Source: a virus. Taken from it: a stretch of DNA of 64,000 bases. The notes beneath the pieces are model-generated. The model was given only the letters and a program-made list of their open reading frames with translations. It was not told the DNA's origin and did not search any database. Shown one piece after another: positions 25,615-34,094 of the stretch. The stretch lies in the IMG/VR virus record IMGVR_UViG_3300028558_000791, positions 186,001 to 250,000 of that record; one strand, given 5' to 3'. Numbering within the stretch: position 1 is the first letter of the stretch; each line of letters begins with the position of its first letter. Both the position numbers and the translations under genes were made by a program.

Positions 25615-25636
25615 ATGCATAATAAGGAAAGTAGTC

Positions 25637-26530
25637 ATGACCAAAATCAAACTCAAGGAATGGGCTGACCGTCACAACCTATCATATTTAACTGCAAATA
25701 GACATTTTCATGCAGGTATGATTCCAGGTGCGGTGCAGCTAGACTCAGGTACCATCCTTGTGGAGGATGAATCTCTGGAGCAGTCCATGGCCGCAAATCC
25801 ATCTCACGGTGATGCAATGTCTCTCTTCCTTAAAAAGACAGTTGAGTTTAGCAAGAACAATTCTACAGTAGAAGATTTTGCTGCTTTCATCATCTCTAAT
25901 TTCCAAATCAGGTTGAATACAACTCCTGATAGTCCTAAATACTCTCGTCGTAAACCAGAAGCGGATGAAGTGCAAAAACACTTTCAGCAATTCTTACCAG
26001 ATAAAGAATCCATTGAGCATCTAAAAGCCGTTAAGTCTTTGCTCAAGGAAGGTAAGCAAGCTGGTGATGTTGTGCCTGCCGAGGCAGCGCTCCCCGAGGC
26101 AGCGCTCCCCGTGGCAGCCACTTCACCCGTTGCTGGTTTAGATGAGAATCTCATGCAAGATTTTTTGGCGTCTCCTAGCGCCACAGACGTACGTATGTAC
26201 GGGAATGTTACTGAAGGTCTGGTATCACGAAGTGTTGATTTTGACACAACTCCACAACAGATCAACTATACCGGCTCTACAAGCCAGACCTTCAGTAACG
26301 CTTCTTTCAGCGAAGGCGTTAGTAGTAACTACATGGTAAGTGGTGTAAACGCAGCAAATCCAGTCTCACTCGGTTTTGTTGGAGCTAGCGTAATACTTAA
26401 TGCTGTCCCAGCCTCCGCTCCATTTCAACCAACACAAAAAGAATTATTGTCAGCCACACAGGTTATAGAGACAACCGAGACTGACGACCTCCCACGCAAG
26501 CGTGGCAGAAAACCATCTAAGAAGAGATAA
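25637..26530 (+). CDS. Helix-turn-helix and AT-hook DNA-binding protein
   Basis: 297 residues. The first ~40 residues resemble the MerR/excisionase-type winged helix (LKEWADRHNLSYLTANRHF then AGMIPGAVQLDSGTILV). The C-terminus ends with an AT-hook-like KRGRKPSKKR. Between them is a long Ala/Pro/Ser/Asn-rich stretch, including a short tandem repeat at 26081-26119 and a perfect 16-bp inverted repeat at 26207-26299. Two DNA-binding ends suggest a regulator or DNA-architecture protein. The 13-bp inverted repeat in its leader is a candidate self-regulation site. Similar helix-turn-helix modules start IS607-type recombinases, but no recombinase domain follows. Confidence 0.72.
   Translation: MTKIKLKEWADRHNLSYLTANRHFHAGMIPGAVQLDSGTILVEDESLEQSMAANPSHGDAMSLFLKKTVEFSKNNSTVEDFAAFIISNFQIRLNTTPDSPKYSRRKPEADEVQKHFQQFLPDKESIEHLKAVKSLLKEGKQAGDVVPAEAALPEAALPVAATSPVAGLDENLMQDFLASPSATDVRMYGNVTEGLVSRSVDFDTTPQQINYTGSTSQTFSNASFSEGVSSNYMVSGVNAANPVSLGFVGASVILNAVPASAPFQPTQKELLSATQVIETTETDDLPRKRGRKPSKKR
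26081..26119 (+). repeat. Short tandem repeat in coding region
   Basis: GAGGCAGCGCTCCCC twice in tandem (26081-26095, 26096-26110), then a partial third copy. Encodes an Ala/Pro/Glu-rich linker (EAALP units). Confidence 0.8.
26207..26299 (+). repeat. 16-bp perfect inverted repeat within a coding sequence
   Basis: GTTACTGAAGGTCTGG (26207-26222) and CCAGACCTTCAGTAAC (26284-26299) are exact reverse complements, 61 bases apart. The whole block is 93 bp, 31 codons, starting and ending on codon boundaries. Inverting the block would place an in-frame TGA near its end. Confidence 0.9.
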
Positions 26531-26532
26531 TC

Positions 26533-27690
26533 ATGCAGCTACACAATCGTTTATCCAATTTGTTTCAAAAAGAAACTGACAGACTACTCAAGGGTTTCCT
26601 CAACGATAATCCCGATGTACTTAAGAAGTATGTTGAAGGTGGTGTTGTTGCCGTAGGCGCCGTTCTCAGACCAATCAATTCCTTTATGAGACACCTATTA
26701 GTGGTTCAAGGATTGGACCCGGAGGCCGTTCCTGGCGAGAAGCAAAGGCTTCTTGTCCTACAGTCTCTAACCAATTTCTTCGATTCAAAGCATGAAAAAG
26801 ACTTTGATGATGATTACGATCTATCTTGGGTTAATCAAAAGTTTGAAAAGACCAGAGGCGCTCTCAAAGACCTAAAGATGACTAAAGATAAGTTTATGGA
26901 ACTTACTGACCTATCTAGACTTCCAAATGTAAGAACATCTACCGTTCCTACTGTGGAAAGATTAGAAGATCTAACTGGTGAGCCAATTGATCATCTTGCT
27001 CAAAGAGTAAATCCAGTTGCTCCTGAACCAGAGAAGCGTGAGGCTCGTCTTACCTTTTCTGAACGAGCTGAAAAGTTGAAGAGAATTGCTCAAGATATTA
27101 GATCAGAATCTAAAGATTTCAATCCAGGTGATGCTATTCAGCAATTGAGAAGCTTTATGAATGACCTCGGCAAGCAGCTTGAAGATGTCAAGCCAGAGGT
27201 TGAAGAAAAGTCAGCTCCTCTAAAGCCAGGCAAGAAGAAGCTAAACAAAGGTAAGAGAGTCGGTTCAGGACTTAGAGTTCAGCGTGTTTCTAATACAGAA
27301 CCGGTGAAGGAAGTGCCAAGCACCCTAACTGTTGAGTCTGATCGTAAAGTACGCCCACCAGCAATACGTGAACCAGGCCGTAATCTAAGAGACTTGGCTT
27401 CTCAAAAGAAGGCAGAAATCAAGGCTGCTAAAGAAGCTACCCCTGAATTTAAGGCAGAGGCTGCTCGCAAATTAGCTAGAGCTACCGAGCTAACTCATCT
27501 TATGGCTCAAAAGGGTTTAGTTGAAGCTAGCGATACTGCTTTTAACACCCAGGTTGATTCTATGAAGAATTGGTCTGATAACAATTTTGATGCATTGGAA
27601 AGAGTAGTAACTAAGTACGGCCCTACTAAGGATGCCGTTGCAGAGAACAAATTCAAGGGTTCTTTCAGAAGAGCCAAGAATAAGGTATAA
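26533..27690 (+). CDS. Hypothetical protein, charged and helical
   Basis: 385 residues. N-terminal ~130 residues look folded (KYVEGGVVAVGAVLRPINSF). The middle (about 180-310) is Lys/Glu/Pro-rich and disordered-like, with a basic KPGKKKLNKGKRVGSG. The C-terminus is a helical Ala/Lys-rich region ending in RRAKNKV. It starts 2 bases after the previous stop. Candidate internal virion or DNA-associated protein by composition only. Confidence 0.7.
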   Translation: MQLHNRLSNLFQKETDRLLKGFLNDNPDVLKKYVEGGVVAVGAVLRPINSFMRHLLVVQGLDPEAVPGEKQRLLVLQSLTNFFDSKHEKDFDDDYDLSWVNQKFEKTRGALKDLKMTKDKFMELTDLSRLPNVRTSTVPTVERLEDLTGEPIDHLAQRVNPVAPEPEKREARLTFSERAEKLKRIAQDIRSESKDFNPGDAIQQLRSFMNDLGKQLEDVKPEVEEKSAPLKPGKKKLNKGKRVGSGLRVQRVSNTEPVKEVPSTLTVESDRKVRPPAIREPGRNLRDLASQKKAEIKAAKEATPEFKAEAARKLARATELTHLMAQKGLVEASDTAFNTQVDSMKNWSDNNFDALERVVTKYGPTKDAVAENKFKGSFRRAKNKV

Positions 27691-28137
27691 ATGCCAATCA
27701 GACGCGTTCAACAACAATCAGATAGGGGAAGTATTAGTGACCTAGCCAATGGGGATGACGAGAAGTTTCCTCCAACGCCTCTCGAACTTCATTTGAAGGG
27801 ATTGTATGAACACGCTATGGTTACTAGAGATGAAGCTTTGCTCAACTCGTTAGGATTAATTCCTCTAAATGGCGATGCAAAGAACCCCGTTTCAATTTAT
27901 AGACATCGTGAGTATGTCAATGGCCTCAGCGCTGCTCTTGCGGAACAAATCAGGGAGACAGCTAAAGAAATTGAAGGATGCTTCACTGTAGACCAATCGA
28001 CCTTTTCATTTGAGTTGAAGATGTCTCAACACAAGCAAGCTCAAGCTTTATCCGTAATTTCTGAGCCAGAAACTTTAGTAAAGACAGCAAGTGATGATGG
28101 CGTTCCGCCAAGAAGAAGTTTTAGAAGGGTGATCTAA
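27691..28137 (+). CDS. Hypothetical protein
   Basis: 148 residues starting immediately after the preceding stop. A disordered basic N-terminus (RRVQQQSDRGS) precedes a helical core (LELHLKGLYEHAMVTRDEAL) and a basic C-terminal PPRRSFRRVI. No family recognised. Adjacent on both sides with zero-base gaps, so strictly co-transcribed with its neighbours. Confidence 0.7.
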   Translation: MPIRRVQQQSDRGSISDLANGDDEKFPPTPLELHLKGLYEHAMVTRDEALLNSLGLIPLNGDAKNPVSIYRHREYVNGLSAALAEQIRETAKEIEGCFTVDQSTFSFELKMSQHKQAQALSVISEPETLVKTASDDGVPPRRSFRRVI

Positions 28138-28983
28138 ATGAAGTGTGTATCTTGCGAAACAGAAATCAATCCAAAATGGAAACACGCAATAGATATTAAC
28201 GTGTGCCCATTCTGTGGTAAGCATATCATGGAAGAGCACCTTAAGAATTGTGTTACTACTTTGGCTGCCGCTATGGAAGCCATGCTCAAATACCCTGAGC
28301 AGCTAGATGATTGGTTACTTTCAAACCATAATTACATCAAAACAGATTCACCAAATCTTAGAGAGTTCCTTCCTAAAGAAGCTCTTAAAGAGATGCGTAA
28401 AGTTCTTGATGATGAAGAGTTCCAAGAAAAGAAGAAGTCGGTTGTCAGGATCAAAACTCGTGATGAGGACGGTAACGTAACTGAGCAAGATGTTGTTGTT
28501 GAAAAGATGACAACTGACGATAGAACTCAGACGTTCCATGATCGTGCCAACAATATGCTAAAGCAAGAGAAAGCCGTGGACGGTGACCCTAAAAGTGTCG
28601 CCGACAAAACTAAAGATCTTAGGGCAGTTGCAGAAAAAGTCAAGAGAGAAGTCGCAGCAGCCATGTCCAACAAAGAAGGTGGTATGGCATCTATGACGAG
28701 CAAGGAAATGATGGCAGAAGCTGATCCAGAAGCAGTTGCCGAATTCCAGTCCGTAATCGGTAGCGGTGATATAGTTGCTTCGGGATTGCCGGCCCAAGCC
28801 ACAGCCGATGGGGATGATGATGAAATCCCACCAGCCGTTCTTGCTATGGCCAACATGAAGAAAGGCGGCGGCCCTGCCGGTGCCAATGAAAAAGATATGA
28901 GAGCGCTTGTCAACATGCAAGCGAAAGCTCAAGGCGCATCCAAGAGATTGGGCTCGGGTAAAGGTAGTTTCTCAAGAGGGTAA
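28138..28983 (+). CDS. Zinc-ribbon protein with low-complexity tail
   Basis: 281 residues. The N-terminus is a clear zinc ribbon with CVSC (residues 3-6) and CPFC (23-26). A helical region follows (LAAAMEAMLKYPEQLDDWLL), then long Lys/Glu/Asp-rich and Ala/Met/Gly-rich stretches, ending in a Gly/Ser-rich RLGSGKGSFSRG. The ribbon suggests nucleic-acid or protein binding. No named family. Neighbouring genes are also unnamed and of similar composition. Confidence 0.7.
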   Translation: MKCVSCETEINPKWKHAIDINVCPFCGKHIMEEHLKNCVTTLAAAMEAMLKYPEQLDDWLLSNHNYIKTDSPNLREFLPKEALKEMRKVLDDEEFQEKKKSVVRIKTRDEDGNVTEQDVVVEKMTTDDRTQTFHDRANNMLKQEKAVDGDPKSVADKTKDLRAVAEKVKREVAAAMSNKEGGMASMTSKEMMAEADPEAVAEFQSVIGSGDIVASGLPAQATADGDDDEIPPAVLAMANMKKGGGPAGANEKDMRALVNMQAKAQGASKRLGSGKGSFSRG

Positions 28984-28986
28984 GTC

Positions 28987-29289
28987 ATGATCAGAGTCGT
29001 TGACAATAAGAAAGTGGAAATGACCGATGATGAGTACGAGATGTACAACAAAATCGTTAAGTCATACACTGACATAACGGGCAAGGGCGAAGACCTATTT
29101 ATTGACCTTTTTGAGTCCAATGATGATGGTATTATTATCTTCCTAAAGCCACCTTCTAAAAGAAGGACTAGTTTAGAAGTATTCTTATTTCTAATGGCAG
29201 TAATGCAGCACCAACACCTGCGATTAATGCATCAACAGATCGATGAAGCGGTAGCTGACATAAAGAAAAACAATATGGCCGCCAAGTAA
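28987..29289 (+). CDS. Hypothetical protein
   Basis: 100 residues. An N-terminal MIRVVDNKKVEMTDDEYEMY resembles the start of many small phage proteins of unknown role; the C-terminus is helical (VFLFLMAVMQHQHLRL) with a His-rich patch. The hydrophobic stretch of about 10 residues is too short for a clear membrane segment. Not recognised. Confidence 0.68.
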   Translation: MIRVVDNKKVEMTDDEYEMYNKIVKSYTDITGKGEDLFIDLFESNDDGIIIFLKPPSKRRTSLEVFLFLMAVMQHQHLRLMHQQIDEAVADIKKNNMAAK

Positions 29290-29342
29290 TCATTTGTCGA
29301 GAAAAAGTTCGTTCAATTCAATATTACAGGAGAAAGACAAAC

Positions 29343-29849
29343 ATGAGCCAAACAGTAAGACTCGGCGATGTTTTAGGTTCTAATTTAGAGGAAAATTTCA
29401 AAGATTTCGACCTCACCGAGATACAGGAAGTATTAGAACAGCTACGAGACATTGATGCAATTGATTTGGCTCACGCTGAGATGTTGCAACAACAATCACT
29501 AAGGGGAGCAGACATTATAGTCGGTTACCTTTCAAAGATTGTAAAGACAGTAGGTTATCTAGAATCGCAAGTAAACAGTACGAAGAATAAAGTGTCCTTA
29601 GAATATGTAGCGCCTGATGGGGCTCGAACGACAGTGGACATGAAGAAATGGGCGGGAGAATCATCGCCTGAAGTTGAAAAAGTACAAATAAAATTAGCAG
29701 AAGCCAAGGGCGCGAAGATCGTCCTTGAACGAAAATACGAGATTTTAGTGAAGTCCCACCACCATTTTAAAGACATTGCGGCGGGCCTCCGAAAGACGAT
29801 CCTCGGTTATAGTTCAGGAACCAGCAACGCGGGCGAAGGCTACGAATGA
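29343..29849 (+). CDS. Hypothetical coiled-coil protein upstream of RecA
   Basis: 168 residues. Mostly helical, with heptad-like stretches (VLEQLRDIDAIDLAHAEML and EVEKVQIKLAEAKGAKIVL). A beta hairpin insert EYVAPDGARTTVDMKKW lies between. ACAGGAGA gives a good ribosome-binding site. Its stop lies 11 bases before the recA start, so a role together with RecA (loader or partner) is possible by position alone. Confidence 0.7.
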   Translation: MSQTVRLGDVLGSNLEENFKDFDLTEIQEVLEQLRDIDAIDLAHAEMLQQQSLRGADIIVGYLSKIVKTVGYLESQVNSTKNKVSLEYVAPDGARTTVDMKKWAGESSPEVEKVQIKLAEAKGAKIVLERKYEILVKSHHHFKDIAAGLRKTILGYSSGTSNAGEGYE

Positions 29850-29860
29850 TGGGAGATAAA

Positions 29861-31069
29861 ATGTCAGATGATAAGAAAAAGAAGTCAGATAGGCTAACCG
29901 CGTTTTTCCGAAGTTTTGCCGATGCAGACGAACAATTAGACTTTAGACTCGCCCACGAAACCATGGGAGAGAAGCTCCCCGTGACTTCCTCTGGTTCATT
30001 AGTTCTCGATGACGCTTTGTCATCTGGAGGACTTCCTAAGGGCAGATTAATTCAGTTCTATGGTGCTCCTGGTAGCGGTAAGACCTTGATGGCCATGCTA
30101 GCAATGAAAGAAGCTCAGCAAGCTGAGCCGGGCACTCAACAAATGTTCATTGACGCTGAAGGGACATTTGATGCTAAGTGGGCTGAAATTTTGGGATTGG
30201 ATGTTTCTCGTATCATTGTCGTTGATGGTGAGACTGCCGTTATTGGCCGTAGCTGTTTCGAAATGATCCTTGGCGTTCCTAAGGAAGACAAGAAGACTCA
30301 CTTGCTCGTCGGTAAGACCAAGCAAGGTTTGCTCGATATGATTATGGCAGGCGAGTTTAATATCAACATGGTTGTATTGGATTCACTTGGCGCTATTATT
30401 CCACCAGGCGAAGATGTTTCGGCTGTTGGAAAGATGAACATGGCTTTGTTAGCTAGATTCTTAACCACTACTTTCCGTAAGCTTTCTCTAGATGCAAATA
30501 GGGCTAATGTGCCATTCATTTTCATCAACCACAAGAAGGCTAATATGGATCCTTATGGTGTGGACCATTCATTCTCCGGCGGAAATACTTACGCTCACTT
30601 CTTGAGTGCCAACGTTTACTTTGAAGCAGTGGCACGTGCAGACGCACAAATCTTGGATGAAAAAGAGCAAAAGGTCGGTCATACAATGCGTGCCACCATT
30701 GAAAAGTCGAAGTTCGGCCCTTACCCACGTAAGTGCGAATTCAAAGTGAACTTCGGCATCGGTATCATTGATAAGCACGAAGAGGTCGCACAGCTAGCCT
30801 TGGACTACAACGTAGTCGTCAAGACCTCCACAGTGTCCCATGAATATGGCGACAAGAAGTGGGTTGGATTTCCAAAGTTCTGTGAAGCCGTCAAAGATGA
30901 TCCAGCCTTAGCGGCTGAGTTGACTCAGAAGATTGGTGAAGCTCGTGATTACAAGAGAGATGCCGCCAGAAGAGAACAAGAAGCAAAGAAAGAAGCTGCT
31001 TTGGCTCCAGCAGTAGCAGATGATGCTAGTGTTGAAATAGATACGAAGAAGAGTAAGAAAGGTAAGTAA
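29861..31069 (+). CDS. recA: RecA-family recombinase
   Basis: 402 residues from ATG 29861, chosen because GGGAG lies five bases upstream; ATG 29846 is also in frame. ATPase core: Walker A GAPGSGKT (68-75), the acidic strand FIDAEGTFD, Walker B MVVLDSLGAI, and the DNA-binding L2 region NHKKANMDPYGVDHSFSGG. The N-terminal helix is short and the C-terminus is a long Ala/Lys/Glu tail. It pairs homologous strands; with SSB, SbcCD and RuvC here it gives a complete recombination route. Closer in layout to phage RecA/UvsX forms than to host RecA. Confidence 0.93.
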   Translation: MSDDKKKKSDRLTAFFRSFADADEQLDFRLAHETMGEKLPVTSSGSLVLDDALSSGGLPKGRLIQFYGAPGSGKTLMAMLAMKEAQQAEPGTQQMFIDAEGTFDAKWAEILGLDVSRIIVVDGETAVIGRSCFEMILGVPKEDKKTHLLVGKTKQGLLDMIMAGEFNINMVVLDSLGAIIPPGEDVSAVGKMNMALLARFLTTTFRKLSLDANRANVPFIFINHKKANMDPYGVDHSFSGGNTYAHFLSANVYFEAVARADAQILDEKEQKVGHTMRATIEKSKFGPYPRKCEFKVNFGIGIIDKHEEVAQLALDYNVVVKTSTVSHEYGDKKWVGFPKFCEAVKDDPALAAELTQKIGEARDYKRDAARREQEAKKEAALAPAVADDASVEIDTKKSKKGK

Positions 31070-31072
31070 ACC

Positions 31073-31423
31073 ATGCCAATTGATTTAGGCCCAAACAGTC
31101 TAACGATGGCCATTGCGCCATCTCTTAAGAAACCTCCATTCATGATTGTATTGGATGGCGGTCTTCAAGGGAAGACTCGTATTTTCGAGAGATTTATTTC
31201 TTTGGATAAGCCTCTATCAGAAAATGGTTTTATCACAGTTAAAGGAATTTTCTGTGATAAGGACGAAGACGAAATAATCAAAGGTTTTGCGGACATCTTG
31301 ACGAATACCTCGAAAGAACTTATATTGGAGATGATGTTTCCGCTACACAGAGTTTACAGCATTAGAAGTTTAGTCTTCAATGCAGTAAAGACTATAAACA
31401 ATCCAAATAAGGAAAGTAAGTAA
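31073..31423 (+). CDS. Hypothetical protein
   Basis: 116 residues. Alpha/beta pattern with a strand PPFMIVLDGGLQGKTRIFE that superficially recalls a P-loop (GGLQGKT), though the spacing is not canonical and no Walker B is visible. One base of overlap with the next start. Located between RecA and the SSB gene, so a recombination accessory is possible. Unnamed. Confidence 0.68.
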   Translation: MPIDLGPNSLTMAIAPSLKKPPFMIVLDGGLQGKTRIFERFISLDKPLSENGFITVKGIFCDKDEDEIIKGFADILTNTSKELILEMMFPLHRVYSIRSLVFNAVKTINNPNKESK

Positions 31424-31704
31424 TGCGAGAAGACATAGAGGTGAATGAGTTAGTATTCACCAAGATCAACACGATAGTAAGTAACCAATCTGGTAGCAAG
31501 TGGATCGGAACGATGACCAATTTGATGACTGCTTTGAACAGAGTTTCTAGCAAGCGTCAAAGAGAGATTCTACCCGGCTCTCCAGGTGCTCTCAGAGTGG
31601 TGATAAACAGAGTAGCCAACAGGCTACGTAACAGGGGTATCGGAGTAAGATTCAGCCGAACCACTGACCACGCACGAACTCGTAACGTACGATTTACACA
31701 CTGA
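31423..31704 (+). CDS. Small protein resembling the C-terminal DNA-binding domain of phage primase-helicases
   Basis: 93 residues. The central part (GTMTNLMTALNRV then PGSPGALRVVINRVANRLRNRGIGV) follows the pattern of the short winged-helix-like domain often found at the end of phage and plasmid primase-helicase proteins. Here it stands alone with no ATPase. Strongly basic C-terminus. Proposed as a DNA-binding accessory; this is an inference from likeness. Confidence 0.62.
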   Translation: MREDIEVNELVFTKINTIVSNQSGSKWIGTMTNLMTALNRVSSKRQREILPGSPGALRVVINRVANRLRNRGIGVRFSRTTDHARTRNVRFTH

Positions 31705-31790
31705 TGTGATAGATAATACGATCGATGGTTTTGTTAAGTAGATAAAAGTACTAGAAACAGTACATAGAGAAATAACAGTAGGAGATCAAT

Positions 31791-32525
31791 ATGACGAATA
31801 CATTTGGTGAAGTAGACTGGAACTCAGACGTTTTCCCAGGCGACAACAAGAAACAAACAAACAGCAAAGACCTCTTTCTTCGTTTAGATGAGGGTCCAAA
31901 CGAGATCAGACTCCTGACCCAGCCACACCAGTACTTGGTTCACAAGTATAAGAAAGACGGTGACACAGGCTTTGGACAGAAGGTTCAGTGCTCCGCAATT
32001 CACGGAAGCTGCCCACTCTGTGCCACTGGCGATAAGGCCAAGCCACGTTGGTTGCTCGGCGTAATTAGCCGTAAGACTAACACTTACAAGATTCTTGATA
32101 TCTCTTTCGCTGTGTTCTCGCAGATCAGAAAGTACAACAAGAATGCGCGATTTGGTGATCCTACCAAGTACGACATCAACGTTGAAGTTGATAAGAACGG
32201 CGGAGCTACTGGATACTACAGTGTACAAGCCCTACCAAAAGAGCCACTATCGGCTGCTGACCAAGTAATTAAGGACAGCATTGATTTTGATGACCTGAAG
32301 CGCAGAGTCACTCCACCAACTCCTGACAAAGTTCAGGGTCGTTTGGACAAGATTAATGGTGTAACGACCACCGGTGCAACTACTTCCGCACCAGCTACGG
32401 CACCTGCCGCCGCTGCTGCTAAGAAGACTGTAACCAAGGCTGCCGCTCCAGCCGTCAGCATGACTGATGATGAAGACTTGGATAAGTCATTTCCGGACTA
32501 CGAAGGTGACCCAGCTCAATCCTAA
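31791..32525 (+). CDS. Single-stranded DNA-binding protein, T4 gp32-like
   Basis: 244 residues. The N-terminal half is the gp32-like OB region with a zinc site at Cys67, His71, Cys74 and Cys77 (CSAIHGSCPLC). Aromatic and basic residues for DNA contact lie around it. A Thr/Ala/Pro-rich linker follows (about 190-220), ending in an acidic tail with DDEDLDKSFPDYEGD, the kind used to recruit partner proteins. AGGAGA upstream. Ends with a strong terminator. Works with RecA, polymerase and primase here. Confidence 0.9.
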   Translation: MTNTFGEVDWNSDVFPGDNKKQTNSKDLFLRLDEGPNEIRLLTQPHQYLVHKYKKDGDTGFGQKVQCSAIHGSCPLCATGDKAKPRWLLGVISRKTNTYKILDISFAVFSQIRKYNKNARFGDPTKYDINVEVDKNGGATGYYSVQALPKEPLSAADQVIKDSIDFDDLKRRVTPPTPDKVQGRLDKINGVTTTGATTSAPATAPAAAAAKKTVTKAAAPAVSMTDDEDLDKSFPDYEGDPAQS

Positions 32526-32550
32526 ATCTATCACTCCCTAGATAGTACTG

Positions 32551-32587
32551 AAAAGCCTGCAACTTAACTGTTGTGGGCTTTTCTTTT
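32551..32587 (+). terminator. Rho-independent terminator after the SSB gene
   Basis: 13-bp stem (32551-32563 with 32570-32582, two G-T pairs) around loop TTAACT, followed by CTTTTT. Strong; separates the SSB transcript from the next unit. Confidence 0.93.
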
Positions 32588-32592
32588 TCAAT

Positions 32593-32600
32593 TGATATAT
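32593..32600 (+). promoter_or_regulatory. Proposed phage promoter core TGATATAT, predicts a leaderless start
   Basis: Exact octamer 6 bases after the terminator T-run and 7 bases before the ATG at 32608. If it acts as a -10-like element, transcription would start at or next to the ATG. No ribosome-binding site is present. Confidence 0.55.
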
Positions 32601-32607
32601 TACAAGT

Positions 32608-33168
32608 ATGGCAAAAACTATACTTGGCTTCGACGCCTCTTCGACTACTATTGGATATTGTGTATTAAGTTGGGATGAAACTACTAATGACATTTCCTTT
32701 GTCAAAGCAGGATATATCAAACCTAAGAAGACTGGAACTATTATTGAAAGAATAGTAGATACTAGAAATCAGGTTCAGAAAGTAATTGTAGATGCCCAAC
32801 CAGACTATATTGGAATTGAGGAAATTATTCAGTTCATGAAAGGTAAAAGCACGGCTAAGACTATTATCATGCTAACTACATTCAACAGAATGGTATGTTT
32901 GACCTCTTACGATTATCTGGGTAAATCTCCAACACTCTATAGTGTAATGACTATTCGTCATGGATTGAAGTTCGGCAAAGAATTACCAAAAAAAGAAGAA
33001 ATGCCGGCCCTTGTCGCCCAACATTTAGGAATTACATTTCCTTACGAGTATAATAAAAAGGGCAACATCAAGGTCGAAAGTTTTGACAAAGCTGACGGCA
33101 TCGCCGTTGCCCTTTATCATGCCCGAGTATTATCGGGTAAGGTGAAGCCCAAGGGTAAGAAGAAATGA
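32608..33168 (+). CDS. RuvC-like Holliday junction resolvase
   Basis: 186 residues. RNase H-type fold with the acidic residues expected: Asp9 in GFDASSTTIGY, Glu in DYIGIEEI, and a C-terminal acid in KADGIAVALYHAR. Such enzymes cut four-way junctions before packaging or at the end of recombination. No Shine-Dalgarno sequence precedes the ATG, matching the leaderless prediction. C-terminus Lys-rich. Stop overlaps the dnaJ start. Confidence 0.87.
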   Translation: MAKTILGFDASSTTIGYCVLSWDETTNDISFVKAGYIKPKKTGTIIERIVDTRNQVQKVIVDAQPDYIGIEEIIQFMKGKSTAKTIIMLTTFNRMVCLTSYDYLGKSPTLYSVMTIRHGLKFGKELPKKEEMPALVAQHLGITFPYEYNKKGNIKVESFDKADGIAVALYHARVLSGKVKPKGKKK

Positions 33169-34094
33169 ATCTTAAGGAAGCCTACACAACTCTAGAATTG
33201 GCCCAGGGCTCGTCCCCGGAGGAAGCCAAGAAGAAGTACCGAGAACTTACTAAAAAGTATCACCCCGATATAAATAAGGACCCCGATGCCGAGGGTAAGT
33301 TCAAGAAAATCAATGAAGCCTACCAAATCATACAAACTGGTAAGGGGACTGATCTACAAGATAGGCATCCACAACAAGGCGGTTTTCATAGACAGCAGCA
33401 GGTAATTCAATTAGAGAACGTTGAAGTTCATCTAACCATCTCATTCAAAGAATCTGTTCTTGGATGTAAGAAAGAAATCAAATACGCTCGTCAAAGCAAA
33501 TGCCAAGACTGTAATGGAGCTGGAGACATCAAGCTCAACAACGGTTGTAAGAAGTGTGGCGGTAAAGGTCAAATTGTTAATCGACAAGGTAACATGGTTA
33601 TGGTTACAACATGTAATGAATGTTATGGGCGGGCCAATGTAGCTGAATGTTCAGCTTGTCATGGCCATGGGACCGTACAGGCAGACGTGTCTGTGCACGT
33701 GTCTGTGCCTGCGGGAATTATGAATAACAATACTCTTCGTCTACAAGGCATGGGTAATTACGCAGGTTCATTCCTGGGAGTGGCTGACCAACATACTGAC
33801 GCTTTCTGTCATGTTACTGTAACACAAGAGCCGGGCCTTAATATAGAGGGACCGCATGTCATTAGTCATCTAACGCTTCCTTTGTTAGACGCTTTGCGTG
33901 GTTGTAAGCGTAAGGTAAAGACGATTCATGGAGACAAAGAGATTCAAGTCAAACCGCAGTCTAGAAACCGTGATGAGGTAATTATACCCCATTGTGGTGT
34001 CAGCGGTACTGGAGACCAAAAAGTAGTTCTAGACGTTGAATATCCTAAGAACACTGACAAATTGATTGGCGTTCTGTTAGATGAGGTAATATAA
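33165..34094 (+). CDS. dnaJ: DnaJ (Hsp40) co-chaperone
   Basis: 309 residues. J domain with the essential HPD (His33-Asp35), a short linker without a clear Gly/Phe region, then the zinc domain of four CxxCxGxG-like repeats: CQDCNGAG, CKKCGGKG, CNECYGRA (the third departs from consensus) and CSACHGHG. The C-terminal substrate-binding region follows (PAGIMNNNTLRLQGMGNY). HPD implies it can activate an Hsp70, here presumably the host DnaK since none is encoded in the window. A 12-bp tandem repeat occurs at 33685-33708. Overlaps its neighbours. Confidence 0.93.
   Translation: MNLKEAYTTLELAQGSSPEEAKKKYRELTKKYHPDINKDPDAEGKFKKINEAYQIIQTGKGTDLQDRHPQQGGFHRQQQVIQLENVEVHLTISFKESVLGCKKEIKYARQSKCQDCNGAGDIKLNNGCKKCGGKGQIVNRQGNMVMVTTCNECYGRANVAECSACHGHGTVQADVSVHVSVPAGIMNNNTLRLQGMGNYAGSFLGVADQHTDAFCHVTVTQEPGLNIEGPHVISHLTLPLLDALRGCKRKVKTIHGDKEIQVKPQSRNRDEVIIPHCGVSGTGDQKVVLDVEYPKNTDKLIGVLLDEVI

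Noticed and set aside
31747-31763. 5-bp hairpin before the SSB gene
   Set aside because: Very short stem with a free ribosome-binding site downstream; not distinguishable from chance.
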